Assembly: GCA_015233565.1 (NCBI GenBank)
Contig: JADFXM010000062.1
Span: 1 to 42,078, forward strand
DNA length: 42,078 nucleotides
Origin: Candidatus Rifleibacteriota bacterium
Lineage (GTDB): Bacteria; Muiribacteriota; Ozemobacteria; Ozemobacterales; Ozemobacteraceae
Reading direction: 5' to 3'
Shown: positions 24,037 through 32,094 of the stretch, piece after piece
Layout: each line of letters opens with the position of its first letter
Position numbering within the stretch: position 1 is the stretch's first letter
Notes under the pieces: model-generated
What the model was told of the DNA's origin: nothing
What the model saw: only the letters and a program-made list of their open reading frames with translations
Database searches by the model: none
Translations under genes and position numbers: made by a program

Positions 24037-24720
24037 CTAGTTGGTGATTTTTGCTTTTAGAAGACGGGTTTGTGCCTGAATGATTTGCTCAAGAGTGTCC
24101 TGGGCTTGAAAGTAATCGTCACTGTCACGTTGACCGCTTTTTTCGAAGACCTGCAAAGATTCTCGAGCAAAGGGTTCTGCATCGGCAAAACGCTTTTGAT
24201 TATATAAAAACCAGGCTAATTCATTCAGGGAACAGGCATAATCGACATGGTCATTTCCAACCGTCATTTTCCATAGTTCCAGTGCCCTACGGTAAAACGT
24301 TTCTGCTTCAATATTTCTCCCCTGATTGAACAGTACTATTCCAAGATTGTTGAGTGAAGAAGCGACATCTCGATGCACTTCTCCATGGAGTTTTAACTGA
24401 ATTTCCAGGGATTGTCGAAAAAGCGCTTCCGCCTCTTCGTATTTTCCACTGTTTCCAAGGACAATTCCAAGGTTATGGAGGGAATCGGCAAAATCGGGGT
24501 GGTCATTGCCGAGAGTAATGCCACGGACTTCAAGGACATGTCTAAGCAATGTTTCTGCATCTGAATAGTTTCCCTGATTTTCAAGTTTGATTCCATGGTC
24601 GTTGATAAAGTCTAAAAGATCCGGATGCTCATAACGAACGGCATATTCTTCCTCGGGAAGGAATACTTTAGCGGTTTTTTTTTCTTTAACCCTTGGAACA
24701 TTCCTTAGTTTTTCGCTCAT
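24037..24720 (-). CDS. tetratricopeptide-repeat protein (TPR_10/12-type)
   Basis: The 227-residue protein starts at ATG 24720, supported by GGAG 8 nt upstream; a start 19 codons earlier has no ribosome site. After a basic N-terminus it has about four ~42-residue TPR units of the kinesin-light-chain-like type: NDHPDFADSLHNLGIVLGNS, GKYEEAEALFRQSLEIQLKL, VHRDVASSLNNLGIVLFNQG and NDHVDYACSLNELAWFLYNQ. No signal peptide or catalytic domain, so a cytoplasmic scaffold is likely. It converges on the R3 element and the SET gene. Partner unknown. Confidence 0.8.
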   Translation of the reverse strand: MSEKLRNVPRVKEKKTAKVFLPEEEYAVRYEHPDLLDFINDHGIKLENQGNYSDAETLLRHVLEVRGITLGNDHPDFADSLHNLGIVLGNSGKYEEAEALFRQSLEIQLKLHGEVHRDVASSLNNLGIVLFNQGRNIEAETFYRRALELWKMTVGNDHVDYACSLNELAWFLYNQKRFADAEPFARESLQVFEKSGQRDSDDYFQAQDTLEQIIQAQTRLLKAKITN

Positions 24721-25389
24721 TGAGCAGACTCCTTCTTTTTTCCAGATTTCAGGTTTTCTTCCATTTTTGATTAACATAATAATACCAGATTTCTTTACTG
24801 ACTTCCTCCCCCGAATTTTGCTGGAACAATTTGAGCTTAGACTTGGTAGGTGATGATGCTTGTCTCTTGCGATTTACCGACGAGCATTATCAGCAATTTA
24901 TGCGAGTTTGGAAGTCCCTAATCATTAGTATCTCATCAATGGACATTGGCGGGAGGAAAGTCTTTGCAACAGTTTTTTTATTGCTCGTTTTGGGATGCTT
25001 GATTTAGGTAGCAATATAGAAATCCTTTAACTAAAAAATCATGGATTATTCAAAATGATTTAGAATCCTTCCCTTTTTTAATAATGTAAAAATTCAGCCT
25101 TTTTTGCTTTCCAAAATTGAAATAATGTGTTAAAAAAAATGCGGTAAATTTAATTATCTCTTTTCCACGCGAAAATTGGCAAATGTTAAGTGCTGTGGAA
25201 TTGAAGCGTGACGGTGTTGAAAAATACGTTGGTACAAAGAGCGGTGTCATTTTAGGGAGTTTCCCGGCAGTATTTAGGGGATTCTCGTAATGGCAGAATC
25301 GTGGTTCAAGAGGTTGAATCGCTAATTCAGGGGAAATTATTAGTACTTTTGCGTTTTGTGTGAGGAACCTCGAAAAAAAAGGAGTGGCC
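24721..25389. other. long intergenic region upstream of OPT transporter
   Basis: About 670 bp without a supported gene, AT-rich at 25020-25160. The only long open frame (minus strand 25050-25391) has no ribosome site and no recognisable sequence. None of the repeat families seen elsewhere was found here. It presumably holds the promoters for the divergent TPR and OPT genes. Confidence 0.4.
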
Positions 25390-27807
25390 ATGAGTCAGGT
25401 GATTGAACACAAACCATATATTTCCGCGGATCAGAAGATCCCGGAGTTTACGCTCGGTCCCATCATTATCGGGACATTGCTCGGAATTGTCTTTGGCGCA
25501 TCTTCGCTGTATCTGGTTTTGAAGGTCGGAATGACGATTTCAGCCTCTATTCCGGTTGCGGTCATCTCGATTACTCTATTCCGTTACCTGGCTGTAACAT
25601 TCGGGTTCCGGAAAGCTACGATCCTTGAAAACAATATCGTCCAGACCGCCGGATCTGCCGGCGAGTCGATTGCTTTTGGTGTTGGTGTAACGATGCCAGC
25701 TCTTCTCCTCATGGGTGAGGAAATGGAAACCATTAGGGTTATGACAGTGGCCATCTTCGGGGGCCTGCTTGGAATTCTGATGATGATTCCACTTCGCCGC
25801 GGCTTGATCGTTGAACAGCACGGAAAGTTGACCTACCCGGAAGGAACCGCCTGCGCCGAGGTTCTCATCGTCGGCGAGCAGGGTGGAATGAACGCTTTAA
25901 CTGTATTTTCGGGCTTTGGACTTGGAGCTTTATACAAGCTTTTTTCCTACGGATTGCGCTGTTGGCCTGATACTCCATCGACCATACTTACATTTTTCAA
26001 CCGTACTTGGAAAAAGGGTATCCAGGTTGCTGGTGAGTTTTCTCCTGAGCTTCTTGGAGTTGGATACATCATCGGTCCTGCGACCGGATGCATCATGATG
26101 GCCGGTGCAGCCCTTTCCTGGCTGGTCATCGTTCCCCTGATAAAGATGTTCGGGGAAGCCCTCGCAACACCTGTTTATCCTGGTGTGCTTCCAATCGCAC
26201 AGATGGATAACGATGCCATTCGAAGCGCCTATATCTTGTATATCGGTGCGGGAGCTGTTTCCATGGGTGGCTTGATTTCCGTTTTTTCCTCGATCCCCAT
26301 AATCTGGAATTCTGTAAAAAATGGAATTTCTGACCTTCGCGGTGGTTCGACGGAGAAAAAGACCCGCACTGAAGATGATCTTCCGATTATTTTCGTTATC
26401 ATTGGTTCGATTGCTTTGACCCTTGCCATCTGGCTGACCCCGATGCTGAAAATCAATCTCGTCGGAGCGGTTATGATCATGGTTTTCGGATTCATTTTCG
26501 TTACCGTGAGCTCTCGTTGTACCGGAGAAATAGGAAGTTCTTCCAACCCGATTTCTGGAATGACGGTTTCCACGCTTCTTCTGACTTGTATCATTTTTGT
26601 CGGACTCGGTTGGACTGGCGTATCATACAGAGTAACAGCATTGTCGATCGCTGCTGTTGTCTGTATTGCCGCCTCAAATGGTGGAACGACATCTCAGGAT
26701 CTGAAGACCGGGTTTCTCGTTGGAGGAACTCCTCGGTATCAGCAGCTTGCGATTCTTATCGGAGCGTTAACCTCTGCTCTTGTCATTGGATATACACTGC
26801 TAGCACTGAACGAAGCCGCAACGGTTTATGTGCGTCCTCAAGTACCCATACATATTAACATTTCCCAGGATCAGCTGACTTTAAAGGAAAAGCTTCGTGG
26901 CCCGGAAGCTCAGTTCGATAAAAACGAGTATTTCGTGTATTACATGAAGGAAGCGACTACAACTGTCGGTCTTGACCAAGGAAAATATCTCCTCGATGCT
27001 TCCGGAAACGTCAAGTTTTTTGTCGATCCGGGTGTCCAGGGAACCCATAAATACCATGAATGCAATATCGTGAATGAACCCTTTACCGGAACTCAACCGG
27101 ACATCTCTATCGCCTCCCTGACGGATAAAGAGCATCTTCGTGGCCCGTCAGCTGAGAAAGACAAGAAGGAGTATTTTGTCTACGATGTCGAGAAGGAATC
27201 CGCAGGCTTGAAAGCAGGCCATTATCTGGTCGATCCCAACGGAAAAATCGTTTACAAGGTGAATCTGGGAACCCCTCTGAAAAAACTCGGAGCCCCCCAG
27301 GCTAACCTGTTTGCACTGATGATTGACGGTATCTTGACCCAGAAACTACCTGGAATGCTCGTGGTCGTTGGGATGTTTATTGCCCTGATCATGGAACTGG
27401 CACAGGTTTCTTCTCTTCCCTTCGCCGTTGGACTCTACCTCCCGTTCAGTTCTTCAGTTCCGATTTTCATCGGTGGTCTAGTTCGATGGCTAGTAGACCG
27501 CTCGACAGCGAAAAAATCCCAAGGTGGGGTTCAAGAGATCACTGAAACCGAGACCAGTCCTGCTGTTCTTTTTTGCTCAGGCCTTATTGCCGGTGGATCG
27601 ATCATGGGTGTAGTCGTGACCCTTATTCAAGGATTCTGGGAAGACTTGTTCAAATCGCTTGATTTCTCAAATGCCCTAGCCTCACTCGGTGATCCGGATC
27701 GCTTATCGACACTGTTGTTCCTGCTGATGGCCTTTTTCATCTATTCAGTTGGCCGACAGTGGATTCTCAGTCCGAAAGCCGAAGCGGAGCCTGCAAAACC
27801 AGCCTGA
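25390..27807 (+). CDS. OPT-family oligopeptide transporter with duplicated insertion
   Basis: The ATG at 25390 has GGAG 5 nt upstream; a frame starting 10 codons earlier lacks one. The 805-residue membrane protein matches prokaryotic OPT transporters, with FTLGPIIIGTLLGIVFGASS, NNIVQTAGSAGESIAFGVGV, YPEGTACAEVL and the late VGMFIALIMELAQVSSLPFA, VGLYLPF. OPT proteins import small peptides or metal chelates with protons. Typical bacterial members are shorter: residues about 490-635 are an extra soluble insertion. It contains two copies of one motif (LRGP...KxEYFVY...GxYLxDxxGxxxxxVxxG) at residues 502-548 and 583-627. Codon use looks the same inside and outside the insertion. Confidence 0.92.
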   Translation: MSQVIEHKPYISADQKIPEFTLGPIIIGTLLGIVFGASSLYLVLKVGMTISASIPVAVISITLFRYLAVTFGFRKATILENNIVQTAGSAGESIAFGVGVTMPALLLMGEEMETIRVMTVAIFGGLLGILMMIPLRRGLIVEQHGKLTYPEGTACAEVLIVGEQGGMNALTVFSGFGLGALYKLFSYGLRCWPDTPSTILTFFNRTWKKGIQVAGEFSPELLGVGYIIGPATGCIMMAGAALSWLVIVPLIKMFGEALATPVYPGVLPIAQMDNDAIRSAYILYIGAGAVSMGGLISVFSSIPIIWNSVKNGISDLRGGSTEKKTRTEDDLPIIFVIIGSIALTLAIWLTPMLKINLVGAVMIMVFGFIFVTVSSRCTGEIGSSSNPISGMTVSTLLLTCIIFVGLGWTGVSYRVTALSIAAVVCIAASNGGTTSQDLKTGFLVGGTPRYQQLAILIGALTSALVIGYTLLALNEAATVYVRPQVPIHINISQDQLTLKEKLRGPEAQFDKNEYFVYYMKEATTTVGLDQGKYLLDASGNVKFFVDPGVQGTHKYHECNIVNEPFTGTQPDISIASLTDKEHLRGPSAEKDKKEYFVYDVEKESAGLKAGHYLVDPNGKIVYKVNLGTPLKKLGAPQANLFALMIDGILTQKLPGMLVVVGMFIALIMELAQVSSLPFAVGLYLPFSSSVPIFIGGLVRWLVDRSTAKKSQGGVQEITETETSPAVLFCSGLIAGGSIMGVVVTLIQGFWEDLFKSLDFSNALASLGDPDRLSTLLFLLMAFFIYSVGRQWILSPKAEAEPAKPA

Positions 27808-27859
27808 TTTCCTTGATCCCTTAAAACTGCGAGCGCTGCTAAACTAAGCTGCGATTACT

Positions 27860-27905
27860 AAAGCCCGGTCATTGATTGTTGTCAAAGTGATCGGGCTTTT
27901 TATTT
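27860..27905 (+). terminator. rho-independent terminator after OPT gene
   Basis: AAAGCCCGGTCA (27860-27871) pairs with TGATCGGGCTTT (27888-27899) with one mismatch, followed by a T-rich tract. It lies 53 bp after the OPT stop codon. Confidence 0.88.
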
Positions 27906-28127
27906 CCAAAACCTCCCGGTGAACCCTTGCCTATTCTTCCAGAAATTATCCATTGCGCCTAGAATCAAGTTCAGCGAATGTGTACCCGGAAAGTTTTTCG
28001 TGTTCGAAGCATTTTTTTATGTATCCCAAAAAGGTGCCGTCCCGAATTCATCATACTTTTCAAAGCCTGCTTTTCAATTTACGAGCATAATCTGTACCGA
28101 TCAAATTCACGAAAGCAGCGCACAATA

Positions 28128-28400
28128 AAAATTCCCTTCAAAATTAGTTCAATGGCTAATTCCTGCTATTCTTCGTAGCACTTTGGCAATTTCCCCCATT
28201 TTTGGTCAGCAATTCTCGATGAGTTTTCTCGCAAAATATAGCTATTACAGATTTTTACTACGAAACTTATCGGAATAATTAGTTTTTTGAACATTGCTCC
28301 AAATGGCTCTCAAAAACAATCGCAGTGACTCATCGAGAATTGCTGATTTTTGACTAAATTACAAATTAGCTCAAAATCGGCTTACTGGGGGCTGAATACG
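28128..28400 (+). repeat. R4 repeat, copy 2, split by an R3-type element
   Basis: Blocks match the leader of the 17821 gene in the same order: CTTCGTAGCA, CCCCATTTTTG, TAGCTCAAAA, CTTACTGGGGG. The match resumes on the other side of the 28207-28345 element. No gene follows the ribosome-site-like GGGGG, suggesting a leader whose gene was lost. Confidence 0.5.
28207..28345 (-). mobile_element. R3-type MITE-like element, copy 3 (diverged)
   Basis: This 139-bp element has perfect 17-bp terminal inverted repeats, CAGCAATTCTCGATGAG and its complement; the outer 12 bases match R3 copy 1. Its reverse complement shares GAGAGCC and GTAAAAATCTGT blocks with the R3 interior. The flanks ATTTTTGGT and ATTTTTGAC agree in 7 of 9 positions. 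Confidence 0.75.
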
Positions 28401-28471
28401 GGGCATTTTCTTTTCGTAAGTTTGTGCTGAAACTTCCGTAAAATTCGGGGCGGCGGTGATCAGCAACCATG

Positions 28472-28518
28472 AAATCAGCGTAAGATCACCACTTCCGGTG
28501 GTGGCCTTACGCTGATTT
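28472..28518. terminator. strong 47-nt hairpin, probable terminator of the MBL gene
   Basis: AAATCAGCGTAAG and CACCAC pair with GTGGTG and CTTACGCTGATTT around a TTCCG loop, with one 2-nt internal mismatch. It lies 68 bp beyond the minus-strand stop at 28586. In that direction the stem ends in GATTTC, a poor U-tract; toward the plus strand it ends in ATTTTAA. A bidirectional terminator is likely, but other structured roles are possible. Confidence 0.55.
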
Positions 28519-28585
28519 TAACTTAACCCTTGTACAAGGCGTTCTTTTTTGAATTGCATTGTAAGGTTAATTTGAGAACACCGCA

Positions 28586-29500
28586 CTAGAATGTAATTAT
28601 ACTTCCATTTCCAGGAATCTTCAATTGAGAAACTGGTATCCCTTCTTTGTCAGCACTTTGACGAAGCATGTTACGAGTTACCGTACAATGGTCCAATGAC
28701 TCCATGTGTATTGCCACTATTACAGCCTTGGGAGCTGATTTAACAGTCGCAAGGGTCTGCTCTATATCCATAATTATCGGTTCATATTTCGGAATCGTTG
28801 CACCGCCGGAGTGGGTAATAATGATGTCAGGCTTATACATGTCTATGGCGTTTTTCACCTCTTCGCACCAGATACTGTCACCTACCCAATAGATTGTCGG
28901 TTCACCCTTTGCCTGAAATACGAAGCCGGATACTTTTCCCATTAATGGAAGAATTTCTCCCTTCCCGTGCTTACCATCCACTCTGGTTATAGTAATCTCT
29001 CCCCACGTTTGGGAAGTCTTTATAGGAACGACGTGCTGAAATTTTTCCTTCTCGATCTGACTTTCGTCTCCCGATTGGCAAAAGATTGGCATTTTCTTCG
29101 AAATCGCCTGAATTGCCGCTGGGTCAAAATGGTCAGTATGAAGATGAGAAACAATGACACTTTCTACATCTGTTAAAATCTCCTCTACTGAAAACGGTAA
29201 TTCTGCCGTCGGATTGCTGGCGATGCCGGCAAAAGGTTCAAATGCACCTTTTGGCGAAAGCATTGGATCAGTTAGAAACGTTTTGCCAGCATAAGTGATT
29301 TTCATGGTTGCATTTCGGATCAGTTGAATTTTATTTTTGTTCGATTGCTGCCCTTGATCTTTAATCTGGTCTTTGGCAGGGTTTCCGGAAAGAACAGGTT
29401 TTTGCGATTTGCTGTTACCCGAGTTTTCGGCAGCATAGGCAAGCGGTACCAGCATCAAGATTCCAAAGATTGCACTTACATTCAAAAGCAATTTTTTCAT
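28586..29500 (-). CDS. secreted metallo-beta-lactamase-fold hydrolase (UlaG/YtnP-like)
   Basis: The 304-residue protein has a signal peptide (LLLNVSAIFGILMLVPLAYA) and a GGAGG ribosome site. MBL zinc-site motifs are complete: SHLHTDHFD (119-124), DGKHGKGE (His178), WVGDS (Asp208) and AIHMESLDH (His265). The sequence resembles the large UlaG-like 'MBL fold metallo-hydrolase' group more than antibiotic-degrading class B enzymes. Substrate unknown. A GlxA-type AraC regulator is divergent 127 bp away and is its likely regulator. Confidence 0.85.
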   Translation of the reverse strand: MKKLLLNVSAIFGILMLVPLAYAAENSGNSKSQKPVLSGNPAKDQIKDQGQQSNKNKIQLIRNATMKITYAGKTFLTDPMLSPKGAFEPFAGIASNPTAELPFSVEEILTDVESVIVSHLHTDHFDPAAIQAISKKMPIFCQSGDESQIEKEKFQHVVPIKTSQTWGEITITRVDGKHGKGEILPLMGKVSGFVFQAKGEPTIYWVGDSIWCEEVKNAIDMYKPDIIITHSGGATIPKYEPIIMDIEQTLATVKSAPKAVIVAIHMESLDHCTVTRNMLRQSADKEGIPVSQLKIPGNGSIITF

Positions 29501-29627
29501 AATTGCCTCCTTCAGATTTTAATTTTGGATTAACTAATCCAGAATAAATTCAACAGTATCTATTATCGCAAAATCCAAAATGATATAGTAGAGGCAAAAC
29601 AGACATAAAAAGTGCTAAAATAGACAA

Positions 29628-30596
29628 ATGGTAAATCGTTGCGTAAAATTTGCAGTGGTAGATTATCCGGGAGCCTTGCAGTCAGCCATACACGGTTTTC
29701 AGGAACTGTTTTCACTTGGAAATCAGCTATGTCAAGAGCATAAGCTCGGGCGGCAATTTTCCGTAGATGTGTGTCAGATAGATAAGATTGTACAAATGAT
29801 TCAGGAAGACAGAAATCCAGCGGAGTCTTCTTATAAAGCGATTATTTTGCCTCCGAGTATCGGGTCAATATTTTGCTCATCACCTGATCCACGCCTCAAA
29901 GATTGGCTTGTAAGACATCATTCGTCTGGCGCCATAATCTGTTCGGTTTGTGCTGGGGCCTTCATTCTAGCCTCTAGTGGTTTATTATGTCGAAGAGTAG
30001 CAACAACCCACTGGGAACTTGCTTCTAAGTTTTCTCAGAAATTTCCTGAAGTTATTACAGATTGTGAAAAAATCCTGATTAACGATGGTGATATCATTAC
30101 AGCTGGGGGGCTCATGGCCTGGGTCGATTTGGGCTTGGAACTTGTGGCGCAATTTGCCGGTTTAAACGTAATGCATAAACTGAGCAGACTAATGATAGTC
30201 GACTCGGGATTGCGTGAACAACGTTATTATCAAAGTTTTTCCCCAAAATTAGATCACGGGGACAAAGGTATTATTAAAGTTCAACATTATCTACAGACAC
30301 ATTTCAGTAAATCGGTTACTGTCAAAGCGCTTTCAGATTTGTGCTGTCTCAGTGAGCGCACGTTTTTAAGGAGATTTGAAAAATCCACAGGTCTAAAACC
30401 AATTAAATATTTGCAAAAGTTGAGGGTTCAAAAGGCTTGTGACCTTTTAGAAACCACCGACTTAGCATTTGGTACTATATCCGAAAAAGTAGGCTACGAA
30501 GACATCAGCGCTTTAAGAAAAGTGTTCGTAAAAACTATTGGTTTGACGCCAAGAGATTTTAAAAAGAGATTTGTCAACGAAAACCATAAGGCATGA
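29628..30596 (+). CDS. GlxA-family AraC-type transcriptional regulator
   Basis: The 322-residue protein has a DJ-1/PfpI-like N-terminal domain (residues 1-195). It contains AIICSVCAGAFILASSGLLC, with the nucleophile-elbow Cys of the family, and RVATTHWELASKF. A C-terminal AraC double HTH follows: LSDLCCLSERTFLRRFEKST and FGTISEKVGYEDISALRKVF, ending GLTPRDFKKRF. GlxA-type regulators sense metabolites through the first domain. No clear ribosome site precedes the ATG. Divergent arrangement suggests control of the MBL hydrolase and itself. Confidence 0.88.
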   Translation: MVNRCVKFAVVDYPGALQSAIHGFQELFSLGNQLCQEHKLGRQFSVDVCQIDKIVQMIQEDRNPAESSYKAIILPPSIGSIFCSSPDPRLKDWLVRHHSSGAIICSVCAGAFILASSGLLCRRVATTHWELASKFSQKFPEVITDCEKILINDGDIITAGGLMAWVDLGLELVAQFAGLNVMHKLSRLMIVDSGLREQRYYQSFSPKLDHGDKGIIKVQHYLQTHFSKSVTVKALSDLCCLSERTFLRRFEKSTGLKPIKYLQKLRVQKACDLLETTDLAFGTISEKVGYEDISALRKVFVKTIGLTPRDFKKRFVNENHKA

Positions 30597-30762
30597 ATCC
30601 CTTTTTTCCTTCACCCTTGATCAAAATCCCCGAAATTGTTGGGATGGGAATGTGGGCAATTGCTTGTCCGAATGTATGCTTCCACTCCCAATGAGCTGGA
30701 AGAACACATAGAACATGCTAATATTGCTAATATCGTGATTAGGCGCCATCTTTAATCAGGGA

Positions 30763-31554
30763 TCACTTAGTTGTTCCCGCAAAAATGATACTGCCTTCTT
30801 TAAGCTCGTTCACTACCCGCTCATGGTTTTCCCTTGAAGTGGCCAGACATCCCCAACTCCGACCGGGTTTGATGTTGGCGTCTTCAACGTAGTCAGCTCC
30901 ATGAATCACGATATTCCGATCTCTGACATTGGAATTCGTTTTGGAAAGACCGTCCAATCTGCAGCGGATATCTCCGTTCTCCCCCTTGTACGTTTCGGCA
31001 GTCAAATAGATTCCCAACGAGCTCATATGTGATTCCGGAGTGTTTCCAAATTGTACAGCATAACCCGTGTTCTTCGGATCGGATCCTATTCCATGGGCAA
31101 CCCGTATAGAAACAACCTCGCCTGTCGTCATGTTGATGATGTGAAATCGTACCTTCCTTGATTCTTCACTGAAATTCACGACGGAAAGACAATGTTGATT
31201 GGAAATAAGGTTTTTATTCACGTCAAAGTAAACCAAAGCTCGATTCAGGAGGGCTTGCGGAATAACGTGCTGCGGATCAACAAATTTATACTGCGAAAGA
31301 ATTTCGGCGATCTGTTGGGGAGTCAGATTTGGTTCCTGGAATTGGGCCAGGAGCGCTGCTCGTTCAGGGGTCAGCGGGGGGCCGTCGTGCAATTTCTCCT
31401 GGGTTGGGTCGTCAGGAAGACTGAGGAGTGTCTCATCTGTTTCTGCGTGAGAAGGAATCGCAGTGCTGATAAATAGAAAGCCGATCACACTTGCGATAAG
31501 GATCCTGCAAATGAAAGTGGAAATTCTTGAGGAAAGCCAAGTGGAATTTTGCAT
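30763..31554 (-). CDS. murein L,D-transpeptidase catalytic domain protein (YkuD_2 type)
   Basis: The 263-residue protein starts at ATG 31554 with GGGAG upstream; the TTG five codons earlier is rejected. A signal anchor (FICRILIASVIGFLFISTAI) is followed by a Pro-rich segment. The catalytic domain has IVIHGADYV (His) and GRSWGCLATS (nucleophilic Cys), the hallmark of the YkuD_2 'murein L,D-transpeptidase catalytic domain' family. The usual GRSWGCPA has Leu in place of Pro. It probably acts in the periplasm on peptidoglycan cross-links or lipoprotein attachment. An R3/R1 element lies about 110 bp upstream. Confidence 0.85.
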   Translation of the reverse strand: MQNSTWLSSRISTFICRILIASVIGFLFISTAIPSHAETDETLLSLPDDPTQEKLHDGPPLTPERAALLAQFQEPNLTPQQIAEILSQYKFVDPQHVIPQALLNRALVYFDVNKNLISNQHCLSVVNFSEESRKVRFHIINMTTGEVVSIRVAHGIGSDPKNTGYAVQFGNTPESHMSSLGIYLTAETYKGENGDIRCRLDGLSKTNSNVRDRNIVIHGADYVEDANIKPGRSWGCLATSRENHERVVNELKEGSIIFAGTTK

Positions 31555-31663
31555 TGTCGCATCTCCCAATAAAAAAATTGATTCCTATACTTACCGGGCT
31601 ATTCGAAAAGGTTACAGTTGTTTAGAACTCAAAAAAAGGAAAAGAGAAAATTTAGATAGAATG

Positions 31664-31999
31664 CAGCAATTCTTGGCATATGTCTAGATTCAGAATTCCT
31701 GGTATCGATAGTTTGTATTTTCTCGGAAAATAGCTTCAAAAGATATTTTCCTGATTTAGGAATACTTTTCGGTTGGATTTTATCCTGAGACCAACATTCA
31801 TAAAAATAAATCAGAAGATGCCTTTCAAAGAAACTTGGTGATTCATTAATCGAAAAATGTTATCAAACTAAAATCCCCGAGGTTGGGAAATCTGAAATTA
31901 GCTTGATGAGCCATTTTCTAAAAATGTGATTTCTTTATTGTTCGAAAGTGAAAATTTGTGTTAATGCCAATCGACCGAAATACTCACCAAGAAATGCTG
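31664..31999 (+). mobile_element. R3 MITE-like element, copy 2, interrupted by R1 copy D
   Basis: The left end CAGCAATTCTTGG (31664) and right end CCAAGAAATGCTG (ending 31999) pair in 12 of 13 positions. After removing R1 copy D and its 5-bp duplication, 127 bp remain that align end to end with R3 copy 1, including GTCTAGATT on the left and AATTTGTGTTAATGCCAATC on the right. A target duplication of R3 itself is not convincing here. Confidence 0.75.
31691..31894 (+). mobile_element. R1 MITE-like element, copy D (nested in R3)
   Basis: This 204-bp element starts CAGAATTCCTGGTATCGATA and ends GGGAAATCTG. Flanks are AGATT and AAATT (4 of 5). It interrupts an R3 element exactly after GTCTAGATT. 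Confidence 0.78.
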
Positions 32000-32094
32000 C
32001 TTGCAATGGCCTTGTCTTTACCTTTCCGGTTCTTTGTTGTATTATCAGGTTTGGATATTAATTGTAAAGTGATCTGAAGGAAAGGAAAGCAAAA

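Noticed and set aside
25200..25230. Possible sigma-54 promoter (TGGCA...TGC) upstream of OPT
   Set aside because: The spacing between the GG and GC elements is wrong.
25050..25391. 113-codon minus-strand frame upstream of the OPT gene
   Set aside because: It overlaps the OPT start region, lacks a ribosome site and is compositionally unlike a protein.
27919..28178. Two overlapping plus-strand frames after the OPT terminator
   Set aside because: Short, in different frames over the same DNA, no ribosome site, no family pattern.
30615..30645. Short stretch resembling the right end of R1 (AAATCCCCGA.ATT)
   Set aside because: Only about 25 bp with no inverted end or duplication; too short to call a copy.
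12905..31999. CRISPR-like array made of the recurring intergenic repeats
   Set aside because: The copies are about 130-210 bp, far apart, have inverted ends and target duplications, and no cas genes are present; they are transposon-like.
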